Shown: piece after piece, positions 18,017-26,402 of the stretch
How positions within the stretch are numbered: position 1 is the first letter of the stretch
Layout: every line of letters starts with the position of its first letter
Source: Winogradskya consettensis
Lineage (GTDB): Bacteria; Actinomycetota; Actinomycetes; Mycobacteriales; Micromonosporaceae
Length of the DNA: 64,000 bases
NCBI RefSeq assembly: GCF_018332715.1
Contig: NZ_BOQP01000012.1
Location: 1 to 64,000, forward strand
Direction: 5' to 3'
The notes under the pieces: generated by a model
The model's database searches: none
Told to the model about the DNA's origin: nothing
The model's input: the letters and a program-made list of their open reading frames with translations, nothing else
Made by a program: the position numbers and the translations under genes

Positions 18017-18087
18017 TTGAACGGCTGCCCACTTCCGGCCCATCCTGAGCCGGCCCCTCGTTCAGCCGTACGTTTGATACGCCCTAC

Positions 18088-18387
18088 TCAGGCACCATAG
18101 CTCGGCGGCGGCGGGGGGTTGCGCCGCGTGGTCTCGCGGTATTCCTGCACGACCTCGCCATCGTTGCGGTAGACCGGCTCCTCACGGATGACCGGGCGCT
18201 CGTCCACCACCGTCGCGGGACGGCGGCGGCTGTTCCAGAAGTAGAGCGTGAGAACAAGACCGACCAGTCCGGCCAGCATCAACACGTAGCCCACCACGTT
18301 GATGTCCAGACCGCTGATGTTGGCGTTGACCGCGAACGCGAGGATCGCTCCCAGCGCCAGTAGGAAAATGCTTCCGCCGATGCCCAT
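18088..18387 (-). CDS. DUF6458 small membrane protein
   Basis: 99 residues. Two hydrophobic segments, MGIGGSIFLLALGAILAFAV and VGYVLMLAGLVGLVLTLYFW, followed by a charged cytoplasmic tail ending in a poly-Pro stretch. The N-terminal MGIGGSIFLLALGAILAF pattern identifies DUF6458, widespread in actinobacteria. AGGGAGG lies before the ATG. Function is not known; genes of this family usually stand alone, as here. Confidence 0.85.
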   Translation of the reverse strand: MGIGGSIFLLALGAILAFAVNANISGLDINVVGYVLMLAGLVGLVLTLYFWNSRRRPATVVDERPVIREEPVYRNDGEVVQEYRETTRRNPPPPPSYGA

Positions 18388-18490
18388 GATGGACCTCCCT
18401 GGCTCGTCGCTGCCGCTTCGAGCCGCGGCAATACGTCGATACGTGTGTCTACCCAGGTGGTGAAGGGCTCAATCAGGCAAGCTTGGACCC

Positions 18491-19006
18491 ATGACCGCGA
18501 GAACCCTTGTCCTGTTGCGCCATGCCAAGGCGGAGGACCCCGGTGACCTGCTCGACTTCGAGCGTCATCTGACCGACGTCGGACGTGCGGACGCCGACGC
18601 CGCCGGAGCCTGGCTGGCCGACGAGCGGTTGAATCCGCGGCTGGTGATCTGCTCGCCGGCCGCCCGGACCAGACAGACATGGCAGGGAGTGTCGGTCGCG
18701 CTGGCCCAGGCCGCGCCGGACAGCGGGTCGCCCGAGGTCCACTACGAGACCGGCCTCTACGACGGCGGGCGCACCGAGGTCATCGACCTGCTCCGCGCGG
18801 TCCCCGACACCGTCCGTACGGTTCTGGTCATCGGCCATAATCCGACCATGTCGGATGTGTCCATTCTCCTGCGGCCGTACGAGGGTGGCGGTGTTGTCGA
18901 GGGCCTGAAGACGTCCGGTCTCGCCGTGCACCGCTTCGAAGGCTCGTGGTCCGACACCGAGCCCGGCGCGCTGCCCCTGATCACGTCGCATACCGCGCGC
19001 GGCTGA
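18491..19006 (+). CDS. SixA-like histidine phosphatase
   Basis: 171 residues, histidine-phosphatase superfamily. The catalytic RHA motif is in LVLLRHAKAED (His11), followed by the conserved SPAARTRQTW and the second His in VIGHNPTMSD. Short length and an RHA rather than RHG motif place it with SixA, which dephosphorylates phosphohistidine proteins. The target here is unknown. Cytoplasmic, monocistronic, convergent with the acyl-CoA dehydrogenase gene. Confidence 0.88.
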   Translation: MTARTLVLLRHAKAEDPGDLLDFERHLTDVGRADADAAGAWLADERLNPRLVICSPAARTRQTWQGVSVALAQAAPDSGSPEVHYETGLYDGGRTEVIDLLRAVPDTVRTVLVIGHNPTMSDVSILLRPYEGGGVVEGLKTSGLAVHRFEGSWSDTEPGALPLITSHTARG

Positions 19007-19029
19007 CCTCATTCCAAGCGGTCCCACGC

Positions 19030-19159
19030 ATGGAAAGGCCGGTTTCCAGGCGTGGAAGGCCGGTTTCCAGGCATGGAAGGCCGGTTTCCAGGCGTGGAAG
19101 GCCGGTTTCCAGGCATGGAAGGCCGGTTTCCAGGCATGGAAGGCCGGTTTCCAGGCATG
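19030..19159. repeat. Six tandem 21-bp palindromic repeats
   Basis: Six near-identical units TGGAAGGCCGGTTTCCAGGC plus A or G; the first has one extra base. Each unit contains an inverted repeat TGGAA...TTCCA around GGCCGG and can form a small hairpin. The period is 21 bases, so frames stay open, but the array lies between convergent genes and has no start signal. It joins directly to a strong terminator. Confidence 0.92.
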
Positions 19160-19160
19160 G

Positions 19161-19194
19161 AAAAGCCGGCGGACACCGTTGTCCGCCGGCTTTT
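19161..19194. terminator. Bidirectional terminator
   Basis: Perfect 14-bp stem AAAAGCCGGCGGAC / GTCCGCCGGCTTTT with a 6-base loop. The A-run and T-run let it serve both the SixA-like and the acyl-CoA dehydrogenase gene. Confidence 0.95.
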
Positions 19195-19211
19195 CGTCCG
19201 TGCGCTACTGC

Positions 19212-21068
19212 TCAGAAGGCTTCTTCGGGCAGGTCCATCACGTCGAGGGTGGTGTTCTCGATGATCCGGCGGTCCGAGCCGATGCGGGGCAGGACCTCGC
19301 GGGCGAAGAACCGGGCCGCCGCGACCTTGCCCTCGTAGAAGGCCTTGTCGCTGGTGCTCAGCTCGGTGCCGAGCTGCTTGAGGGAGATCTCGGCACCCCG
19401 CAGCAGCAGCCACGCGACCGTGACGTCGCCCAGCGCGAGCAGCACCCGGCGTGAGGTCAGCCCGACCCGGTAGAGCTCGCGGGTGTCGCCGCCCTGCACC
19501 GCCTGCAGCCAGGTCATCTCGATGCCGAGGATGGCCTGCAGCTCGCCGAGCGCCTTGCCCAGCGACTGCCGCTCGACCTTGAGCTGACCGTTGCCGGCCT
19601 CGCTGTCGATGAACTCCTGCATCTCGGTCGCGATGGTGGCCAGCGAGACGCCGCCGTCCTTCACGATCTTGCGGAAGATCAGGTCGAGGCTCTGGATCGC
19701 GGTGGTGCCCTCGTACAGCGTGTCGATCTTGGCGTCGCGGACGTACTGCTCGAGCGGGTAGTCCTGCAGGAAGCCGGAGCCGCCGTAGGTCTGCAACGAC
19801 TCGTGGCCGAGCATCTCGTACGCCCGCTCCGAGCCGACGCCCTTGACCAGCGGCAGGAGCAGGTCATTGACCCGGCTCGCCGCCTTCGCCGCCTCGACGT
19901 CCCCCGCGGCCTGGGCGATCGCTACCTTGTCCTGCCAGGTCGCCGTGTAGATGACCAGAGAGCGCAGGCCTTCGGCGTACGCCTTCTGCAGCATCAGCGA
20001 GCGCCGCACATCCGGGTGATGGGTGATCGTGACGCGGGGTGCCGCCTTGTTGGAATTCTCCGTCAGGTCGGCGCCCTGCACGCGGTTCTTCGCGTACTCC
20101 AGGGCGTTCTGGTAGCCCGTCGAGAGGGTGGCGATCGCCTTCGTGCCGACCATCATCCGGGCGTACTCAATGATCATGAACATCTGCCGGATGCCCTGAT
20201 GGACGTCGCCCAGCAGCCAGCCCTTGGCCGGGGTGCCGTGCTCGCCGAAGGTCATCTCGCAGGTGTTGGAGACCTTCAGGCCCATCTTGTGCTCGACGTT
20301 CGTGGCGTAGACGCCGTTACGCTCGCCCAGCTCGCCGGTCTCCGCGTCGAAGTGGAACTTCGGCACGATGAACAGTGACAGGCCCTTGGTGCCCGGCCCA
20401 CCCACGCCCTCGACGCCGACCGGGCGCGCGAGCACGTAGTGGATGATGTTGTCGGTGAGGTCGTGCTCACCCGAGGTGATGAAGCGCTTCACCCCTTCGA
20501 TGTGCCACGAACCGTCCTCCTGCTGGATGGCCCGGGTGCGGCCGGCGCCGACGTCGGAACCCGCGTCGGGCTCGGTGAGCACCATCGTCGAGCCCCACTG
20601 CTTGTCGACGAAGAGCTTCGCCCATTTCTTCTGCGCCTCGGTGCCCTCGACCTCGACGACGTGCGCGAAGGAGGGGCCGGAGGAATACATCCAGATGGGG
20701 GCGTTCGCGCCGAGGATCTGCTCGGCGATCGCCCACCACAGCACCCGCGGCGCGAGCGTGCCGCCGAGGCTCTCGGGCAGGTCGAGACGCCAGAACTCGG
20801 ACGCCATGAACTGGGCGTACGACTTCTTGAACGACTCGGGCAGCGGCGCGGTGTGATCCGCCGGGTTGAACTTGGGCGGGTTGCGGTCCGAGTCGGTGTA
20901 GCTGGCCGCGAGGTCCTCCCGGGCTAGCCGGTTGACCTCGGCGAGGACGTCGCGCGCGGTTTCCGCGTCGATGCCGTCGTACGGCGCCTGGCCGAACGCA
21001 CGATCCGCCCCGAAGACCTCGAAAAGATTGAATTCGAGATCACGCAGGTTGCTCTTGTAGTGAGTCAT
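19212..21068 (-). CDS. FadE5-like acyl-CoA dehydrogenase
   Basis: 618 residues, the long form typical of mycobacterial FadE5. N-terminus [18 protein letters not shown] matches that group. FAD/substrate-binding elements: [29 protein letters not shown] and the C-terminal-half region [30 protein letters not shown] with [11 protein letters not shown]. It oxidises acyl-CoA thioesters in the first step of beta-oxidation and passes electrons to ETF; an EtfD-like gene lies elsewhere in this window. Single gene with its own promoter and a candidate TetR-type operator. Confidence 0.92.
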   Translation of the reverse strand: MTHYKSNLRDLEFNLFEVFGADRAFGQAPYDGIDAETARDVLAEVNRLAREDLAASYTDSDRNPPKFNPADHTAPLPESFKKSYAQFMASEFWRLDLPESLGGTLAPRVLWWAIAEQILGANAPIWMYSSGPSFAHVVEVEGTEAQKKWAKLFVDKQWGSTMVLTEPDAGSDVGAGRTRAIQQEDGSWHIEGVKRFITSGEHDLTDNIIHYVLARPVGVEGVGGPGTKGLSLFIVPKFHFDAETGELGERNGVYATNVEHKMGLKVSNTCEMTFGEHGTPAKGWLLGDVHQGIRQMFMIIEYARMMVGTKAIATLSTGYQNALEYAKNRVQGADLTENSNKAAPRVTITHHPDVRRSLMLQKAYAEGLRSLVIYTATWQDKVAIAQAAGDVEAAKAASRVNDLLLPLVKGVGSERAYEMLGHESLQTYGGSGFLQDYPLEQYVRDAKIDTLYEGTTAIQSLDLIFRKIVKDGGVSLATIATEMQEFIDSEAGNGQLKVERQSLGKALGELQAILGIEMTWLQAVQGGDTRELYRVGLTSRRVLLALGDVTVAWLLLRGAEISLKQLGTELSTSDKAFYEGKVAAARFFAREVLPRIGSDRRIIENTTLDVMDLPEEAF

Positions 21069-21095
21069 GTGTTCTGGCCCCGCTCTCAGGACGCG

Positions 21096-21113
21096 AGTTA
21101 CCCGTCAGTAACT
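21096..21113. promoter_or_regulatory. Candidate TetR-type operator of the acyl-CoA dehydrogenase gene
   Basis: Perfect inverted repeat AGTTAC-CCGTCA-GTAACT placed just downstream of the predicted -10 element, overlapping the expected transcription start. Its form (TTAC-N6-GTAA) suits a TetR-family repressor; which one is unknown. Confidence 0.5.
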
Positions 21114-21116
21114 AGC

Positions 21117-21146
21117 ACTGTATTACCGCACAGTAGCCATCGACAA
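21117..21146 (-). promoter_or_regulatory. Promoter of the acyl-CoA dehydrogenase gene
   Basis: On the minus strand TTGTCG and TACAGT are separated by 18 bases, a good match to a housekeeping sigma promoter. The start codon lies 48 bases downstream of the -10 element. Confidence 0.55.
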
Positions 21147-21328
21147 GTCGCCGCCGATCAAAAGGTTGTGCGCCGACTTGGGGGCTAAACGCCTCCGATC
21201 GGGTGGGAGGCACGACAACCTTTCGGACATTTGCCAGTGACCGCACCCCGGGGACGTATCGACGCGGGAAGAGGCTCGTTTCTCCGTGTGTACGCGCAGG
21301 ACGTACGCAGACCCGGGGAGGTCACGTC

Positions 21329-21568
21329 ATGTTCGCCACGATCAAGAGTCTGATTCCGGAGCCTCGCCAGGCGGACCAGCCGCGCCACTACGTGGGCCGG
21401 CACCGGCAGCCTGAGACCGTCTCCGCCAGGGCCGTCGTGCCGGCCCCTGCAGCGCCCTCGTCCCACGAGTCGATCCCGGCAACGGCGCCGGATTCGCCCG
21501 TTTCTCTTGCCAGCGTAGGTACGGACTCCCACGATCCCGGCGAGCCCGTCGAGGAACCCGCGGCCTAA
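21329..21568 (+). CDS. Small hypothetical protein, 79 residues
   Basis: Reads MFATIKSLIPEPRQADQ and is then Pro/Ala/Ser-rich with an acidic end (EPVEEPAA). The ATG is preceded by GGGGAGG at seven bases, a strong sign of translation. No membrane segment or known domain. It is convergent with the SpoIIE-type phosphatase gene, their ends overlapping by four bases. Unknown function; probably disordered. Confidence 0.6.
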   Translation: MFATIKSLIPEPRQADQPRHYVGRHRQPETVSARAVVPAPAAPSSHESIPATAPDSPVSLASVGTDSHDPGEPVEEPAA

Positions 21569-22692
21569 CTGCCGGCTGCGCCAACTTCCCAGCTCGGCAT
21601 CGGTACGCCCGGACCTCCGTCAGGCCCGGAGTACTCGAGCAGCACGAGGGCGATGTCGTCCTCGAGCCGCCCGCGCACCCAGTCGACGAGAGCGGTCTCC
21701 AACGACGCAAGACCGTCGCCGACCGTGCCGTGCCCGAGCAGCCGCCACGCCCGATCCGCCGTCGGGAAGAACTCGCCGTCCCGTCGCGCCTCGCCCAGAC
21801 CATCGGTGAAGAGCAGCAGCCGGTCACCCGGCTCGAGCCGCTCGACCCGGGGCCGGGCCACGGGCATGAAGCCCAGCGGGGGCGCGGGCGACGGCGGTTC
21901 CAACGCGATCACCTGGCCCCGGCGCAGGAGGAGGGGCGCCGGGTGTCCACAGTTGACGATGGTCAGCGTGCCGCCGCGCTCCTCGATGAGGGCGGCGGTC
22001 ACAAAGTCCTCGTCGCCGACGCTGCGGGCCACGGCGCGGTCCAGGTCGGTGACGATCGCGCGCAGGTCGGCCCGCTCGTAGGCGACGTGCCGGTAGGAGC
22101 CGAGCACGATGCTGGCCAGGCGGACGGCGTCCAGGCCCTTACCTCGTACGTCTCCGATGATGATCCGTACGCCGTACGGCGTGTCCAGGGCCTCGTACAG
22201 GTCCCCGCCGATGTCAGCGGCCGTGGACGCGGAAATGTAGCGGTCGGCCACCGCCAGCGGCCCGATCTGCGGACCCAGCGGGCGCAGCACCGCCTGCTGG
22301 GCCACCAGGGCCAGCCGCCGCAGCTCCTCGATCCGCAGGTCCTGCCTCTGCCTGGTGCGCGCGACAACCGCCGCGAGCCCGGTGCCGAGCGCGATCGCCA
22401 GCACGTTGACCATCGCAGCCGGATCCACGTTGCCGCTGGTCGCGACGAAGACGGCCCCCACCACGGTGGCGAGCACACCCACGCCGACCACGGGCTGCCA
22501 GTACGCGAACACAGCAGCCACGATCGGCACTATCGCAAAGAGACCCACGAACCTCGACAGGCCGTGATCCGTCGCTGACAGTCCGGCGACGACCACGAGC
22601 AGCACAAGGGCCGCGCCGATACCGGCACGGGAACCTGGAGTGATCGGGCCACGACCCGACGGCAATGTAGGCATGGGTACGCGCAACAGCAT
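21565..22692 (-). CDS. Membrane-anchored SpoIIE-type PP2C phosphatase
   Basis: 375 residues. Four hydrophobic segments in the first 125 residues (IGAALVLLVVVAGLSA, FVGLFAIVPIVAAVFAYW, VGVGVLATVVGAVFVAT, MVNVLAIALGTGLAAVVA), a short coiled linker (RQRQDLRIEELRRL), then a PPM/SpoIIE catalytic domain. Metal-binding motifs are DIGGDLYEAL, IIIGDVRGKG and LLLFTDGLGEARR. Such proteins dephosphorylate anti-anti-sigma factors or similar Ser/Thr targets. The first ATG has a weak ribosome site; ATG 22674 is an alternative. Divergent from a phosphoribosyltransferase gene. Confidence 0.9.
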   Translation of the reverse strand: MLLRVPMPTLPSGRGPITPGSRAGIGAALVLLVVVAGLSATDHGLSRFVGLFAIVPIVAAVFAYWQPVVGVGVLATVVGAVFVATSGNVDPAAMVNVLAIALGTGLAAVVARTRQRQDLRIEELRRLALVAQQAVLRPLGPQIGPLAVADRYISASTAADIGGDLYEALDTPYGVRIIIGDVRGKGLDAVRLASIVLGSYRHVAYERADLRAIVTDLDRAVARSVGDEDFVTAALIEERGGTLTIVNCGHPAPLLLRRGQVIALEPPSPAPPLGFMPVARPRVERLEPGDRLLLFTDGLGEARRDGEFFPTADRAWRLLGHGTVGDGLASLETALVDWVRGRLEDDIALVLLEYSGPDGGPGVPMPSWEVGAAGS

Positions 22693-22761
22693 GCCTGATG
22701 GACTTGGGCAACGGCACCAAGTTGACCCGTTGTCCGATCGGGTTCTAACCGGTCGTACCTT

Positions 22762-22779
22762 TACACTCTCACGGAGTGT
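22762..22779 (+). promoter_or_regulatory. -10 element and hairpin at a leaderless start
   Basis: TACACT lies 8 bases before the GTG of the phosphoribosyltransferase gene, so transcription would start at or beside the start codon. An inverted repeat ACACTC-TCACG-GAGTGT covers the -10 and the start codon and could be an operator. No good -35 element was seen. Confidence 0.45.
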
Positions 22780-23306
22780 CAGCTGATCTCCGCGCCCTGT
22801 TGATAGCCGCGTTCCGCTGGACGTCGCCGCCCGGGGGTGACGTAATGGTCAGCGACCGGTCCGGATGGTGGCGTGATCCCCGGATCCTGGATGGCCTCGG
22901 CCCCGGGCTCGCCGGCCTCTTCCCCGACTCCCCGACCGTCGTCGTGTCACCCGAGGTCACAGGCTTTCTCGTCGGACCACTTGTCGCGCGTGCCGCGGGC
23001 GCGGGCTTCGTGGAGGCGTACCGGCAAGGGGCCCGCAGGCCGATCGCCGAGCCGATGACCTGGGTGGAGATCCCCGCGGATCACCGCGGGGAACCCCAGC
23101 ACCTGGGCGTGCGAACCCATCTGATCGGTACGCACGACCGCGTGCTCATCGTCGACGACTGGGCCTCGACCGGCGCCCAGTCCCGAGCCCTGTCCACACT
23201 CGTCGGAAACCTCGGCGCCACGGTCATCGGCACCGCCGTGATCGTGAACGAATGTCCCCCGTCCGTGGACGACATCCGCGGCCTCCTCGACGGAGCCGAC
23301 CTCTAA
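22776..23306 (+). CDS. Phosphoribosyltransferase-family protein
   Basis: 176 residues, type I phosphoribosyltransferase fold. The PRPP-binding loop is clear: RVLIVDDWASTGAQ at about residues 121-134. A flexible loop region rich in Pro and Arg (RQGARRPIAEPMTW) precedes it. It looks like the adenine phosphoribosyltransferase or orphan regulatory PRTases of actinobacteria; the base cannot be assigned. It is probably translated from a leaderless message. The stop overlaps the convergent YciI-like gene by four bases. Confidence 0.8.
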   Translation: MSADLRALLIAAFRWTSPPGGDVMVSDRSGWWRDPRILDGLGPGLAGLFPDSPTVVVSPEVTGFLVGPLVARAAGAGFVEAYRQGARRPIAEPMTWVEIPADHRGEPQHLGVRTHLIGTHDRVLIVDDWASTGAQSRALSTLVGNLGATVIGTAVIVNECPPSVDDIRGLLDGADL

Positions 23307-23590
23307 GCCGGGCTCTTCCAATCGGCCAGCACGCCGCGGGTGGGCTGCCAGCCGATCGCCTCGTACTCCGCCAGGCCACGCAGGACGTACGGGTCCTCGG
23401 CGATCAACGCCTCCGCCTCGGCCCGGGTGTCCACAGCGAGCAGGATGATGCCACCGGTCACCGGGTCCTGCCGGCCCGCCGAAGGAACCAGACCGCGCTC
23501 CTCGAGCCCGGCGATGAACGCCAGGTGATCGTCGCGAGCCTCGTCCACCGTCTCGAGCGGCGCCAGATAGGTCGAGATCATCAGGTACAT
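23303..23590 (-). CDS. YciI-like protein
   Basis: 95 residues. YCII-domain signature: N-terminal MYLMISTYLAPLE, then DDHLAFIAGLEERGLVPSAG with the conserved His-Asp type surroundings, and DPYVLRGLAEYEAIGW at the end. Members are small dimeric alpha-beta barrel proteins of mostly unknown role. The start is set by the domain boundary; GGGAG lies about ten bases upstream. A 19-base gap separates it from the dcd stop, so the two may be cotranscribed. Confidence 0.8.
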   Translation of the reverse strand: MYLMISTYLAPLETVDEARDDHLAFIAGLEERGLVPSAGRQDPVTGGIILLAVDTRAEAEALIAEDPYVLRGLAEYEAIGWQPTRGVLADWKSPA

Positions 23591-23609
23591 GGCGGGATTC
23601 TCCCAGGGT

Positions 23610-24188
23610 TCAGTTGGTCTTCCAGGTACGGAAGTTGTGCGAGCTACGACTCGGGGTCGGGCCGCGCTGCCCCTGATAACGGGAGCCGTAGACACTTGAA
23701 CCGTACGGGTGCTCAGCCGGGCTCGACAGCTGGAAGATGCACAGCTGGCCGATCTTCATCCCCGGCCACAACTTGATCGGAAGATTGGCCACGTTGGACA
23801 GCTCCAGCGTCACATGCCCGGAGAACCCCGGGTCGATGAACCCTGCCGTCGAGTGCGTCAGCAACCCGAGCCGCCCCAGGCTGCTCTTACCCTCGAGCCG
23901 CCCCGCCAGCTGATCGCCGAGCGTGATCACCTCGAGCGTCGAAGCCAGCACGAACTCGCCCGGGTGCAGCACGAACGGCTCACCATCGGCCACATCCACC
24001 AGAGCGGTCAGGTCGTCCTGCTGCTCCGCCGGGTCGATGTGGGTGTAGAGGTGGTTGTTGAACACCCGGAAGAAGCGGTCGAGCCGCACGTCGATGCTGG
24101 ACGGCTGCAGAAGCTCCGGCTCGAACGGCTCGAGAGCGAGGGTGCCCAACTTGATCTCGGAGACCAGGTCACGGTCGGAGAGCAGCAT
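23610..24188 (-). CDS. dcd: dCTP deaminase (likely dUMP-forming)
   Basis: 192 residues, as in mycobacterial Dcd (about 190). Conserved segments: [31 protein letters not shown] (101-108), [11 protein letters not shown] (from 112) and [16 protein letters not shown]. It deaminates dCTP; the actinobacterial form is bifunctional and also cleaves dUTP to dUMP, feeding dTMP synthesis and lowering dUTP. That bifunctionality is family knowledge. The gene is read away from a perfect SOS-box palindrome 48 bases upstream, so DNA-damage control is possible. Confidence 0.95.
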   Translation of the reverse strand: MLLSDRDLVSEIKLGTLALEPFEPELLQPSSIDVRLDRFFRVFNNHLYTHIDPAEQQDDLTALVDVADGEPFVLHPGEFVLASTLEVITLGDQLAGRLEGKSSLGRLGLLTHSTAGFIDPGFSGHVTLELSNVANLPIKLWPGMKIGQLCIFQLSSPAEHPYGSSVYGSRYQGQRGPTPSRSSHNFRTWKTN

Positions 24189-24235
24189 CGCAACACCATA
24201 CCGGTGACCTGAAAAACGCTGGTCGGGTGGTCTAA

Positions 24236-24257
24236 TCGAACAAATGTTCGATAGAAT
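24236..24257. promoter_or_regulatory. SOS box (LexA operator) and -10 element
   Basis: TCGAACAAATGTTCGA is a perfect 16-base palindrome fitting the actinobacterial SOS consensus TCGAAC-N4-GTTCGA. TAGAAT follows immediately and ends 6 bases before the ATG of the PNPOx-family gene, so that message would be leaderless and blocked by bound LexA. The site also lies in the upstream region of dcd. Confidence 0.85.
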
Positions 24258-24263
24258 CACCCC

Positions 24264-25034
24264 ATGGCATCCTGGTCCGATTTCGCCACCGCCGAGCCCG
24301 AGCTCGCCTCGGCCATCCGCGCGCTGCTCCAGCAGTACGGCCCAGGCATGGGCTACCTGGCCACCGTCCGCGCCGACGGCGGCCCCCGAGTTCACCCGGT
24401 CTCCCCCGTCATCACCGACGAAGGCCTCTACTGCTTCATCGTCAACTCCGCCAAACGCACCGACCTCGAGCGCGACGGCCGCTACGCCCTCCACACCTAC
24501 CCCCCGGAAGAAAGCGACGACGAGGCCTACCTGACCGGCCACGCCCACCCCGTCACCGACCCCGCCGTCATCACCCACCTGGCCGACGCCCTCAACGCCT
24601 CCCCCGCCGTCGACTGGCGCCTCTTCGAGCTCACGATCGACACCGCCATGCTCCGCCGCCACGGCCCCGCCGGCGCCCTCCCCCTAGCCATGAGCCTTCG
24701 CTTCCCCCCAATCACCCTCAAGTGGCAATCCCCCTCCACCCTCCCGTCACCCCCCTCCCCCACCACGGCCTCCCTCGCCCCGACCACCCCCACCCGCCCG
24801 AGCACCCGCACCACAGCACACAACCGCGCAAAGCCAGCACTCGCGACACCCGCCGCACTCGCACCCGTGCCCGCGCCAGGTTCTGCCTCGGCGCCGGCCC
24901 CCGCCAGATCCAGCGCGCCCGACACCAACAGACCCGCACGCAAAACGCCCGATCGCGTCACCCGCACCATCCCCGAGCCCGCGGCCCCGGCCTCGGCCGA
25001 CCGCCCAATCGCCCAGCTGACCGCACACATCTGA
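24264..25034 (+). CDS. PNPOx-family flavin/F420-binding protein with Pro-rich tail
   Basis: 256 residues. The first 155 form a pyridoxamine-phosphate-oxidase-like split barrel: [55 protein letters not shown]. The family binds FMN, F420 or heme; cofactor unknown here. From about residue 158 the protein runs into a 100-residue Pro/Ala/Thr-rich tail that is absent from usual relatives, so the original stop may have been lost. The ATG lies 12 bases after an SOS box and 6 after a -10 element. Damage-inducible expression is inferred. Confidence 0.75.
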   Translation: MASWSDFATAEPELASAIRALLQQYGPGMGYLATVRADGGPRVHPVSPVITDEGLYCFIVNSAKRTDLERDGRYALHTYPPEESDDEAYLTGHAHPVTDPAVITHLADALNASPAVDWRLFELTIDTAMLRRHGPAGALPLAMSLRFPPITLKWQSPSTLPSPPSPTTASLAPTTPTRPSTRTTAHNRAKPALATPAALAPVPAPGSASAPAPARSSAPDTNRPARKTPDRVTRTIPEPAAPASADRPIAQLTAHI

Positions 25035-25304
25035 GCGATCACCCGCGGCCACACTCCGCGCGTCCACCTGAGCGCCCGCCCCCGCAGAGCGAGCGGCCTG
25101 AGCAGCGCAGAACAAAGATCGGACCGGAAGCAAAAACCCAAGACTCGAACCGAAAGACCACAAAACGTAGACGTCGGCCGGGCCCGCAAGCACCACCCGG
25201 GGCGCTGCCAGGCCAGGAGGAAGCTGGGCCGCGCCACACCCGGCCGACGTCTACTCGAACCCGCAACCACACAACCCCCACCAATCGGGTACAGTGGTCC
25301 CGCT
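25035..25304. other. Gap before tRNA-Gly
   Basis: No gene seen. C-rich sequence continues from the PNPOx tail. A TACAGT element at 25290-25295 is a likely -10 for the tRNA. Confidence 0.4.
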
Positions 25305-25375
25305 GCGGGTGTAGTTCAATGGCAGAACATCAGCTTCCCAAGCTGACAGCGCGGGTTCGATTCCCGTCACCCGCT
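25305..25375 (+). tRNA. tRNA-Gly (anticodon CCC)
   Basis: 71 bases. Acceptor stem GCGGGTG/CACCCGC, D-arm region GTTCAATGGCAGAAC, anticodon stem TCAGC/GCTGA around TTCCCAA (anticodon CCC), T-arm CGGGTTCGATTCCCG, discriminator T. CCA is not encoded. The 3' half is repeated in degenerate form 1,070 bp downstream, as expected for an integration site. Confidence 0.97.
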
Positions 25376-25542
25376 CAACGACGAATCGCGTGGTCACGAC
25401 AAATGTCGGGGCCACGCGTTCGGCATTCTGGTGCACTGTCAGCTGCTCTCTTGCCATTACGCCGGTGCAGCAGCACCCGACAGCCGACTTGGTTGCAGTG
25501 TCCTGCGTGTCCACCAATCGCTGTCACGCTAGATGACCGCCG

Positions 25543-26226
25543 TCATGTGTCAGTGGAGCCAGCGATCGCGCTGAAGGCATGCAAGTTGATGCGGTACCAC
25601 CGCCCTCGATTGAAGGCATGCAGGTCACCGCCTCGGCAGGTGTAGCGGAGTTCCTGTGTTTCGATGCCATCGGGTAGCACGATCCGGCACTGCCCGCCAA
25701 TTTGGCGCACACCCTCTCGGCCGATCCGTAGCAGTGTCACAACGTCATACTCGGAGCCCCAGCCCGACAGCAGCACACGGTCTGCGCCCCTGACCAGCAT
25801 GCTGTGGGCAGACTGATGGGGAGACGCCCCCCAGTCCGTGACGGTGTCGCCCGACGCAGACTGGATATGGAAATCCGTATATGGGCAGAAATGAGCAGTC
25901 GCGCCGTCAAGGTTGAGCGTGTAGCAGTCGGAGATGAACGGGAGCCCGGCATCGCGCGGGTAAAGCCAGTCGATGGTCAAATCCTGGTTGAAGCGGGCAA
26001 GGCCGTGTCCCTCCGGTCCGCTTCCACCCAACGCCCCTTCATCGAAGTAGCCGGCCCATACCTTCCCCGATGCCGTCGCCTGGAGTTCCTCGATGGCGTC
26101 ACCCAAGTGGCCGTGGTGCTCCAAATCGCCGTCGCGGGTCCATACCTCACCGTTGAGCTCGCCACGTCCAGCACGAGCCGCCGCCAGCAGGACCCGTCCC
26201 TCCGGCAGCGGCTGCACGAACGACAC
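25543..26226 (-). CDS. Probably N-truncated propeller-like hypothetical protein
   Basis: 227 residues from a GTG. Repeated beta-sheet motifs are visible: VQPLPEGRVLLAAARA, GKVWAGYFDEGALGG, GLARFNQDLTIDWLYP, FISDCYTLNLDGATAHFCPY. I recall similar actinobacterial hypothetical proteins with GEVWVGYFDEG and DDCYALN segments that are longer at the N-terminus. An in-frame TGA lies about ten codons before the GTG, and the residues between (ETDLRVSFVQ) still look like the family. This suggests the N-terminal part has been lost. Function unknown. It lies between tRNA-Gly and its degenerate copy. Confidence 0.55.
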   Translation of the reverse strand: MSFVQPLPEGRVLLAAARAGRGELNGEVWTRDGDLEHHGHLGDAIEELQATASGKVWAGYFDEGALGGSGPEGHGLARFNQDLTIDWLYPRDAGLPFISDCYTLNLDGATAHFCPYTDFHIQSASGDTVTDWGASPHQSAHSMLVRGADRVLLSGWGSEYDVVTLLRIGREGVRQIGGQCRIVLPDGIETQELRYTCRGGDLHAFNRGRWYRINLHAFSAIAGSTDT

Positions 26227-26402
26227 ACGGAGGTCCGTCTCCTTGTGTTGTCCTCATTGTGACCATCATCGGCCACCCGGCAACCCGATTCGCGCACGCT
26301 CGCACGTGCCCACCAGCGTGCCGGTACGGCAAGCCAACCGAGGCCTCTCCAGACCGCTCGGCACCGTTCTGAACTGGCGGTTCCATACTCAGTACCTTGT
26401 AC

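Noticed and set aside
19030..19159. CRISPR array
   Set aside because: The repeats are contiguous with no unique spacers and there are no cas genes in the window.
19052..19264. Repeat peptide (MEGRFPG units) encoded by the 21-bp array
   Set aside because: The array lies between convergent genes before a terminator, has no ribosome site, and the open frame follows only from a period divisible by three.
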